Assembly (NCBI GenBank): GCA_009763385.1
Contig: CM019822.1
Location: 8,092,127 to 8,156,126 of the forward strand
Direction: 5' to 3'
Length of the DNA: 64,000 nt
Source of the DNA: Coix lacryma-jobi var. lacryma-jobi
Taxonomy: Eukaryota; Streptophyta; Magnoliopsida; Poales; Poaceae
The notes below the pieces were generated by a model, which searched no databases, was not told the DNA's origin, and saw only the letters and a program-made list of their open reading frames with translations. The position numbers were made by a program, and so were the translations under genes. Shown one piece after another: positions 56,391 to 64,000 of the stretch (the stretch's first letter is position 1; each line of letters opens with the position of its first letter).

Positions 56391-56402
56391 AAGGGGGAAA
56401 GG
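56391..56402 (+). other. Polypurine tract of insertion 2
   Basis: AAGGGGGAAAGG ends one base before the 3' LTR and primes plus-strand DNA synthesis. Insertion 1 has the same element on the minus strand. Confidence 0.88.
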
Positions 56403-56403
56403 C

Positions 56404-59400
56404 TGTAACACCTCTGGTGTTTAAGCATGTAATTAACTTGACATATCATCATTAGCATCATTAATCATCTTGATCATGATTTCATGTGTATGCATTTGCT
56501 TAGTGTATCATTTTATGTGATGTACCTCTATTGCAAAAACCCTTAATAGCCCACTCCTTCCTATAGGGGCAAAATGGTAATTTCACCTCTGTGCCTAGTT
56601 CTATGTAATTCTTGTTCAAATTTAGTGCCCTGATGTTTGTTGCTTTGATCAAAGTTCAAAAATCAGATTTGAATTGAGTTTCCATTGCAAAACCCTAAAA
56701 TCCCAAACCCTGGATTTATTCCCTTTTAAATAACTTTTTCAAAATTCAAAATTTTGAGTTGGTTCAAAAAGCAAAGTTGTGAATCTGACCTAGAGGAACA
56801 ACTTTGGTATTTACAGATTTCCATGTTTCTATATAAAGTTTGCAGTAATTTCAAATTCATTCAAATTCCAGTTTTTGTCCCCTTTTCAGTTTCAAAATTT
56901 ATTCAAAAACTTTGAGTTTCAGAAAAAATGTATATCAGCAAAGTATAGGTTTTGTCAAATGGAACAACTTTCATATTGGAAGATTTTCAAGTTTCAGTTT
57001 GAAATCCAGAGTAATTTTGATTTGAATCAAGTTTGAAAAAGTGTCCCCTTTTCTGTTTTTGAGTATAGTTCAAAAACTATTTGGAATTTGAAAATGTTCA
57101 TATTGACAAAGTTGTAGATCTTTTTTCTGCAAACTTTGGTGTTTTGAGTTTTTGTCGCACAGTTCAATTTTTGAGAGTATTTGCAAAATACAAAATCTGC
57201 TCAAAGTCAAAGCTCTATACCAGTCATCTCCGTAGCGTAGCCCTCGCGCTTCCCGAGCGTCGCAGTCCCACGACTCGCCTCCCGGAGTCGCGTGCCGCCG
57301 CTCCGAAGCTCCTTCGGCGACTCCGCCGATGCTCACCTCGATTGCGCACGCGAACCGTCTCCAGCTGACTTGTTCCCGTCCCCTACCGCCCGCAGTGCGT
57401 CGCCGCCACGCGTTCGCCGCCGGTGAGCCGTGCGCCCGGCCCCTGAGTGCCAAACCGCTGACCTCCTGGTGTGTAATCGATCGCGCACACTTCACTCGTT
57501 CTTATCCGCCTCTGCTCAGCTGATTGCTCGCTCTCGCCGCGGCTATAAGAGCCCCGCCGAGCCGGCCGGAGCAGAACCCCACCCCGCCACCGTGGCCAGA
57601 GCAAACCCGAGCCTCCGCTTCTCTCCCAGCTAGCCCAGAAGCTCCGCCAAGTCCTTGCGCAGCTTCACCACCTCTCAATTTGGTCGCTACCGCCTCCTCC
57701 GTTCGCCCGGCGTAGCTCGTCGTTGTCATCTCCGGCGAGAATCCCGTCGAGGTCGGGATCGTGAAATACTCCCTCTCCGGCCTTGATCATCCTCCACTGA
57801 CCCCCGCATCACCTTCCTTGCTCCTTTGCGTCTCTGACTGACCCCTTGTGGTCGCTTGCGTCGCACAGGAACGCCGAGTCGACGATCACCGCCGTTCGCC
57901 GTCCGCCGGTCACCGTCGAACTCACCCCTCCGTTCATCCCCTCACCTCGCCGAGCCCCGCAATCGACGCCGGTGAGCTCCCTGTTGCTTCCCGTACCCTC
58001 GGTTTCGCCGCGGAGCGCCCGCAGTGGCCGGCGTAGCAGCGCCGCCGCCGTCCGGCCGCCGGCAAACGCGGGAAGGAGAAGAACAGTGCCGTTTTTCTTT
58101 TTCCAAACATTGAATAGTGTTCATATTTCATCTTTTTGTATGATTTCTGTGTTGATCCAAAAATGCTGAAATTTTTGTGGTAGACTCGTTATGCTCTGGA
58201 GTATTTTATAAAAATATAAAAAACTTGACTTTTCTGCAAGAATTTGAAAATGAAAAATCTCCCTTTTAATTAATAAATGAAGGCTTTGGTATTTTTGGAG
58301 AGTGATTTATAACTCCAAAAATCAGGGGACAAATTTTTGTGAGCTTCTTATGCCATGACTAGTCTCTGGTAAAATTTTGAAGTCTTTTGGAGCAAGTGTT
58401 TTTTTTTGAGCTTTTATTTTAATTCTTGAATAGTGCCTTTTGTTAATTAAATGTCTAGATTTAATTGAGCACCTTAATGACCTCCAAAAATTATGAAATT
58501 TGTTTTGCCATCTATCTACACCATGATGAATATGTGATTAATTTGGTAATTTTTGGAGCAACTTCATAAAATGACCTTTTTAATTAATTTAAGAAAATAG
58601 AAAAGAGGTTTAGGGTTGGTAATAAGTGTTGATGATGTGATCTTTGGATTGATTGATGTTCATAGACCCCTACCCTTTGGTCTATGATGTTTGTGATGCT
58701 ATGTTTGGTTGATGCTTAGGATAATTATATTAAGGGTTAGTTAATCAATTGCTGCTTGGAAGAAATGATTACCTTTAATGCTCAACCTAGGGTTCAATCA
58801 TGCCTTGCTTAAAAGTAATCTAGAATCAGTGGAATTGTCTTGCACCATAAGTCCTTATCATCATTCTCATGCATTCATTCATCATTGCATCCGTATAGTT
58901 GACGAAGAAGGACCTGAAGTCGAGGTAGCCACCGAAGGATCTGTCCCCGAGGCAACCCCGAGCTCCGGCACCTACACCACCAACCCCGAGTCTGCTCTTT
59001 TTGCCATCCAAGGCAAGCCCCGTGCATTTAACCCTTCCTTGAATTTATAAGTGATTTCCTTAAATGCTTTTGAGTTAAATTATTGCATTAGGTTTATAGG
59101 AGTTGAGTGATATCCTAACTGATGCATTATCCACCTTGACCACTGATACACCCGAAGCCTGCTTTTCAAAAGTATTTGAAAAATGCTTAGCAATGCTTAT
59201 GGAATTAGACTTTGCAATAAAAGTGCCAATTTCAAAAGTGTGATCACTGAAAGAAACTTTATGGGAATTTCTGGTTTACTCCCACTATTGGCTAAGTAAC
59301 TGATCCGTACTTAGTCAATGGGAAGGAGGGTTGTCGCGCGTACGGTGCCGTCATGTTGTAGTCCGGGACTCAACAGTTGACACCGACCGGGACAGGGTTG

Positions 59401-60492
59401 AAAAACCGACAGGACCTGTACTCTTGGGTTAGAGTCCCCAGGTGCTTGTCGCTGGCGGAAAAATGTAGGGACCATCCGTATGGGGGCCTGCTGGTCAAGA
59501 CTTGTAACTATTCACATACTACGGAAAGCTCTGGCTCCGAGAAATCCATCATTGGACCGACAACCGCGCACTGGGAGTGGAGAGATGGCGGAAGTAGCAT
59601 GTACCCACGTGGGTTAGAGGCCCGGATTGGAGTGGTGTACTGTACTTCCGGGTGGCGTAGGACCGGGCCCAATCTTGAAGGAATCGTGGTAGTCGAGTTG
59701 GCATATGCAAGCTTGGGTGCTACATATGCAGTGTGGATAGGGATCCTCAGCTGAGTATTATTTATCCGGATTAACGTTGCTCCTCGGTTATGGAGACTTG
59801 GTCCACTGACTGTCAACGGAGAGTGGTTCTCAACTAGGAATGTTTTGAAATGTAAAATGAATCATGAACGATGAAGAATTGAGAAATACTGAATCTTTCA
59901 AAACAAAATAAGGTTTACAAAAATGCTTTTCTGCAAAATACTTGATCTTGCTTAAGCCTTACCTTGACTACCCTAAGCTTCTCATTCCTGAGTCTTCTCC
60001 CTTTTTCTTTAGTCGGGTAAGTCTTGTTGAGTACCTTTGTACTCAGGGTTTATTACCCATGTTGCAGGTATGGCAGATTCCTCAGTATGCCTTGGACCCT
60101 GCTGTGTGACTGTGTTCAGGAAGAGGCCGATGAGGCCGATGAGTGATTATTCACCCCTCGGGCTGGGTGAAGTATCTTTACCCTTCAGTTGTTGTCATAT
60201 GCTACTCTGCCAACTCTATCTATTTGAACTATGGTCTGTAATAACTTCACTTTGATTTTATGTTGAACCCTGGTTTGTAAAACTATTGTTATCTAAGTTC
60301 TTCCGCTATTTACTCCGATGTTATTTGTCAAAATGATAAAGAGATTGTAAATGAATTATGAGATGATCCTGCGGACAACGGGCACTGATGTAGCCCAGTA
60401 GCGGAACCGGTCCTAATCTCTTGGCTGTACGGATCGACTGTCAGTGGTTGACGGTGATCAGTGGGCCATGGGATTAGAGCCGTTACGTTACA
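56404..60492 (+). repeat. Insertion 2, 3' LTR (4089 bp)
   Basis: Near-identical to 46634-50725, mostly differing by single-base indels. One patch (about 57210-57340) differs strongly from its counterpart at 47450-47580. Confidence 0.93.
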
Positions 60493-60497
60493 TCCCC

Positions 60498-61200
60498 AAT
60501 CTATTACGTATCAGAAACCCTCGAAGGCCCTAAATGAAATTACTCAGAGCTCGAGAAGATAGCGTACGCAGTGGTCATGGCATCAAAAAGCTCAACACTA
60601 TTTCCAAGCATACGAATCCATGTACCCTCGGCTTTTCCCCTCGAGAACATTTTCAAAAACAACGAGACACAGTCAGAAGAATAGCTAAATGGGCAATTGA
60701 CTCAACTACGCCCTAACCTTCGTTAGTCGAGCAGCAATCAAAATCCCAGGCGCTAGCAGATTTCATAGCAGAATTGACCCCAGACCCTCGCAAAGATGAA
60801 ACTCACCAAGACCCATTTTGGACTGTGTATGTTGACGGAGCCTGGGTGCAACCGGCGCAGGGGCCTCGGCCATTCTAGTCTCGCCATCCGGATCTAAGAT
60901 AAATACGCAAGAAGACTTGACTTCAAATGTACAAACAACTCCGCACCGAGAATACGAAGCTGTGATACTCGCTCTCTCAAGGCTTCGGTCACTGTCAGTC
61001 CGAAGAGCAGTCATCTACACAGACTCACAGGTCATCGCGGGGCACATTGAGAGAAAACTACAAGGCCAAAGATCCAGAGCTGCAAAAGTACTTCCAACAC
61101 GTCCGAAGGTTAGAGTCCTTCTTCCTCGTCATATCAGTAAAGTAAAGCAATACCAAGGTCAGAAAATAGCGAAGCAGACACTGCCTAGCTAAAGTAGCAG
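60498..61200 (+). pseudogene. RNase H of the outer Gypsy element
   Basis: Resumes outer pol right after insertion 2: YYVSETLEGPK, then ELEKIAYAVVMAS-like sequence near 60548-60585. YVDGAW (first RNase H Asp) is near 60826-60843 and VIYTDSQVIAGHI near 61008-61046. The frames are heavily shifted. Confidence 0.78.
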
Positions 61201-61389
61201 CACAACAATTACACCTACCGCCCGATGTTTTCCACGAAGTTGCGACCCAATTAGCTTTCGAACCTTCGAGAAGAACGCCAAGTTGATAAATGCAATCCAG
61301 AGTGAGGACTGGAGGGCACCTATCATAGCCTACATCAAGGGCTCCACGAACCAGACTCCAAAGAAGAAGAAAACAGGCTAAAACAAAGA

Positions 61390-62521
61390 CGAGGGTATAA
61401 GATATTGTGGACAACATTCTGTACAAAGCTTCAGTAACCTCTCCCTGGCTCAAATGCGTCCCACAGTCTGAAGGAATGACATTCTTAAGCTTATCCATGA
61501 AGGCTCTGTGGTTCACACAACCACGGCCCAAGGGCATGTTAAAAGCCTTCCGGCAAGGTTTCTACTGGCCACACGGCCCTAAAGGATGCCAAAAACATCG
61601 TCAAACAATGCGAAGGTTGCCAACTAACAGCAAAACCAAAACGCCCCAGGGGCTCCTACGACGCTTATATGCCCAACATGGCCTCTGCAAAGGTGGGCAA
61701 TGGACCTCATGGGCCCACTACCGACAGCTCCAGGAAACCTCGCTACGCGATGGTAGCCCGTGGAATACTTTACAAAGTGGATTGAAACAAGACCATTGTC
61801 TTCCATCACCTCCCTCGCAGTGAAAAAGTTTTTCTGGCAACAAATAGTTTGTCGATTCGGTGTCCCCAAACATCTCACCGTCGATAATGACACCCAGTTT
61901 GACTTCGAATTTTTCAAAGAATTCTGCGCACAAATCGGTTACAATTCTTATGCTTCGCTTCAGTTCGGCACCTCAATCCAACGCTTAGTTGAAAGAGCTA
62001 ATGCAACAATCTTCTAAGCCATATCCAAGAAATTGCAAGGCAGGCCTAAGGGAAAATGGGCGGAAGAGCTAACCTCGGTCACTTGGTCTCACACACACCT
62101 CAGAGTGCAGGGCAACCAAATTCACACCTTTCAAGCTCCTGTTTGGGGAGAGAGCTGTGCTACCAGAAGAACTGAAGCATGAATCACCGAGAACAACCCT
62201 CGAACCAATAGGGAAAAGCCAGCTGCTCGACAAAGACTTACTCGAAAAGCAAGATGCAACGCAGTGCACAACCTTCGCAAGTATCAAGAAGAAACCAAAA
62301 TGGAGAGATAAAAAGGTCAGAATCAAAGACTTGCAGAAGCGTGACCTCGCCTCATCCGGAAACAAAACGCCGGCATGGCGGGGAAGTTCCAGCCAAAGTG
62401 GACCGGTCCATACCTGATACAGAATGCAATCGCCCTGGCTCTTTCCAACCTCTCTGACAGCGAGGGAAACTCCTGCCTCATACCTGGAACATCGACGACC
62501 TTCGCAAAATACTACCCATAG
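61390..62521 (+). pseudogene. Integrase of the outer Gypsy element
   Basis: The zinc-binding region is visible as KAFRQGFYWP and, in another frame, CEGCQL (about 61610-61627). The core includes VEYFTKWIETRPLSSITS and FGVPKHLTVDNDTQF (catalytic Asp), with the expected Glu region degraded (QRLVERAN). The C-terminus ends NIDDLRKILPI/KYYP-like at the stop TAG 62519-62521. There is no chromodomain. Many shifts; inactive. Confidence 0.8.
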
Positions 62522-62808
62522 CGGAGCCTTAGCGAGCCCTCGCATTATTAGTTTGTTGTTTCTTCCATCTTCTATGAATGTAACAAACAAAGGAGCTGCA
62601 CTCTTTTTCCTTACGAAGGGGCGTAAGGTTTTTTAACGAGGCAGTATCCAAACCCTTAATACAGGCTAGAACCCCCCCCCCAAAAGTAAAATCTCCAAGT
62701 TATTACTTTTACTAGCAAACATCGAAAAAAACCTTCTTTTTCAAAGAGCGCTACAATCGATGGAAACCCACTAAGATTGCTTCGAAAAACAACCTTTTTT
62801 CTTTCAAA
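62522..62808. other. Start of the outer element's non-coding 3' region
   Basis: Contains a poly-C run (62672-62681) and no coding similarity. It leads into the tandem arrays. Confidence 0.5.
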
Positions 62809-63315
62809 GCAAACTTCACCTCCACCTAAGATAAGGGGAGGCGCGAAGTCCAAAAAAGTCGAGCACCCTGGCAAAACGACAGGGGCTCGCAAAAAGCAAA
62901 CTTCACCTCCACCAAAGATAAGGGGAGGCGCGAAGCCCAAAAAAGTCGAGCACCCTGGCAAAAACGACAGAGGCTCGCAAAAAGCAAACTTCACCTCCAC
63001 CAAAGATAAGGGGAGGCGCGAAGTCCAAAAAAGTCGAGCACCCTGGCAAAAACGACAGGGGCTCGCAAAAGCAAACCAAACTTCACCTCCACCAAAGGGG
63101 GGCGCGAAGTCCCAAAAAGTCGAGCACCCTCGCAAAAACGACAGGGGCTCGCAAAAAGCAAACTTCACCTCCACCAAGGGGAGGCGCGAAGTCCCAAAAA
63201 GTCGAGCACCCTCGCAAAAACGCCAGCCAAGGCTCGCAAGAAGCAAAACTTCACCTCCACCTCCACCTAAATAGGGGGAGGCGCGAAGCCCAATAAGTCG
63301 AACACCCTCGCAAAA
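62809..63315. repeat. Tandem array 1 in the 3' region of the outer element
   Basis: Six units start with GCAAACTTCACCTCCACC-like sequence at 62809, 62896, 62984, about 63071, 63158 and 63243, a period of about 85-88 bp. Each includes GGGGAGGCGCGAAG and AGTCGAGCACCCT. The repeats keep a long minus-strand frame open (62656-63318), which I treat as a by-product. Confidence 0.9.
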
Positions 63316-63595
63316 CACGAGCCTCGCTAAAAAGAAAGGGGGCGTCGCTGTTTTTTACAAAAAACAGCTGTCTATTGAGACGCGAGCCTCGCTAAAAGAA
63401 AGGGGGGCGTCGCTGTTTTTTACAAAATAGCTGTCTATTGAGACGCGAGCCTCGCTAAAAAGAAAGGGGGCGTCGCTGTTTTTTACAAAACAGCTGTCTA
63501 TTGAGACGCGAGCCTCGCCAAAAAGAAAGGGGGCGTCGCTGTTTTTTACTAAAACATCTGTCTTCTAATGAACGCGAGCCTCGCTAATTCGCTTT
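63316..63595. repeat. Tandem array 2 in the 3' region of the outer element
   Basis: Units start ACGCGAGCCTCGCTAAAA at about 63316, 63380, 63443, 63505 and 63572 (last partial), a period of about 63 bp. Each includes GGGGGCGTCGCTGTTTTTTA then ACAGCTGTCTATTGAG, which contains the palindrome CAGCTG. Confidence 0.9.
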
Positions 63596-63768
63596 CTGAA
63601 CTAAACATTGCATACAACAAACAACGCAGTGCAGGGCAGCCACGAGCCTTGTCAATATCCGATAACGAGTAAGGAATCGTAGCGACATAAAACCAACATT
63701 CAGTGTTCCCGTTCATTTACAAAATAGCTTCACAACGACAACAAACAAATCATGGAAAATTACAAAAA

Positions 63769-63975
63769 TTACAAGGAACCCTCGCTCCCTTCAATTAACA
63801 CCAAATCACCAGAACCCTCACTACCTTCCTCAAACTCTGGCCCCACCGCAACAATGGGTCCCCACAACAAAGGAGCTGTCGGAACAATTGGCAGCTCCCC
63901 AGACAAAACCCTAGCCCGATACATATATGTACGGCCTACATCACTGACCTCCGAAGGTTCCTCCTTTGGAACCAC
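63769..63975 (-). CDS. Antisense ORF of the outer element (partial or small)
   Basis: 68 aa, rich in Glu, Gly, Val and Pro (PEFEEGSEGSGDLVLIEG). It lies after the tandem arrays and opposite to gag-pol, which is the position of the antisense gene described for Grande elements; that match is positional inference. The reading frame may start beyond the window, because the plus sequence continues without an obvious boundary to 64000. No domain recognised. Confidence 0.45.
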   Translation of the reverse strand: MVPKEEPSEVSDVGRTYMYRARVLSGELPIVPTAPLLWGPIVAVGPEFEEGSEGSGDLVLIEGSEGSL

Positions 63976-64000
63976 TAACTATCCGTCCGAACCTAAATCT

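Larger units (their letters stand above)
46634..60492 (+). mobile_element. Insertion 2: full-length Tekay/Del-like chromovirus
   Basis: 13.86 kb: 5' LTR 46634-50725, PBS, ORF0, gag, protease, RT, RNase H, integrase with chromodomain, polypurine tract, 3' LTR 56404-60492. Flanks are GCCCC on the left and TCCCC on the right, a 5-bp duplication with one mismatch. Outer-element coding (YYVSETLEG) resumes just after the right flank. LTR starts are TGTAACACCTCTGG, and the family is a relative of insertion 1. Its proteins could in principle serve insertion 1 in trans, but every ORF here is broken by small indels. Confidence 0.93.
26788..64000 (+). mobile_element. Outer Gypsy-type LTR retrotransposon, Grande-like, interrupted twice, right end outside window
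   Basis: In order: a 5' LTR (26788-27431), primer-binding site, gag, zinc knuckle, protease, RT, RNase H, integrase, then a long 3' region with two tandem arrays and an antisense ORF. The 3' LTR lies beyond 64000. The order PR-RT-RH-IN and the non-chromodomain integrase indicate a Gypsy element outside the chromoviruses. A long tail with tandem repeats and an antisense ORF is the layout described for maize and teosinte Grande; that identity is an inference from layout. Coding is broken by many stops and shifts, and two other retrotransposons (30927-46409 and 46634-60492) sit inside pol. Confidence 0.85.

Noticed and set aside
62656..63318. 220-codon minus-strand repeat protein
   Set aside because: It spans tandem array 1 only and varies with repeat length; openness is explained by the repeat composition. 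No signal peptide or domain supports a product.

Overview
The window is nuclear DNA of a grass, most likely panicoid (sorghum, sugarcane, Miscanthus or maize group). Evidence: Stowaway and Tourist MITEs with grass-type termini, CACTA elements with TTTAGTCCCGG and TTTGCCGAGTG subterminal repeats, and Gypsy retrotransposons with LTRs of about 4.1 kb like the Tekay/Del chromoviruses. The species cannot be fixed from the sequence alone. I see one confident host gene, a single-finger C2H2 transcription factor at 12849-13745 (+); nearly everything else that can be named is mobile DNA.

Layout. 1-1764 is the 3' part of a CACTA transposon carrying a Ulp1-like (C48) peptidase gene. 1765-12848 is intergenic DNA with a short MITE, a TTTGCCGAGTG CACTA derivative (8313-9717) and a complete Stowaway MITE (9959-10217). 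After the zinc-finger gene, 13746-26780 is a MITE-rich spacer: a Stowaway-type element interrupted by a CACTA fragment, two Tourist elements with TAA and CTA target duplications, two oppositely oriented copies of one Stowaway family, a long-TIR foldback element and a SINE-like relic.

From 26788 to the right edge lies one large old Gypsy element (644-bp LTR, gag, protease, RT, RNase H, integrase, then two tandem-repeat arrays and an antisense ORF; a Grande-like layout). Its pol gene is split twice. Insertion 1 (30927-46409, minus strand, exact 5-bp duplication TTACC) has the order LTR-internal-LTR-internal-LTR with about 4.1-kb LTRs and only about 1.5 kb of internal DNA per unit. Insertion 2 (46634-60492, plus strand) is a full-length relative with gag, protease, RT, RNase H, integrase and chromodomain. 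Host-element reading resumes on the far side of each insertion.

The most notable observation is a small extra ORF between the primer-binding site and gag in both inserted families. Its N-terminus closely resembles the histone H3 tail (VRTKQTARKCTG in one, A..K.TARKSTG in the other), followed by coiled-coil-like sequence and an acidic C-terminus. The same families carry a chromodomain on integrase, so a histone-tail-like protein and a histone-reader domain are encoded together. Most retrotransposon ORFs here are broken by single-base indels, some of which may be base-calling errors rather than real decay.
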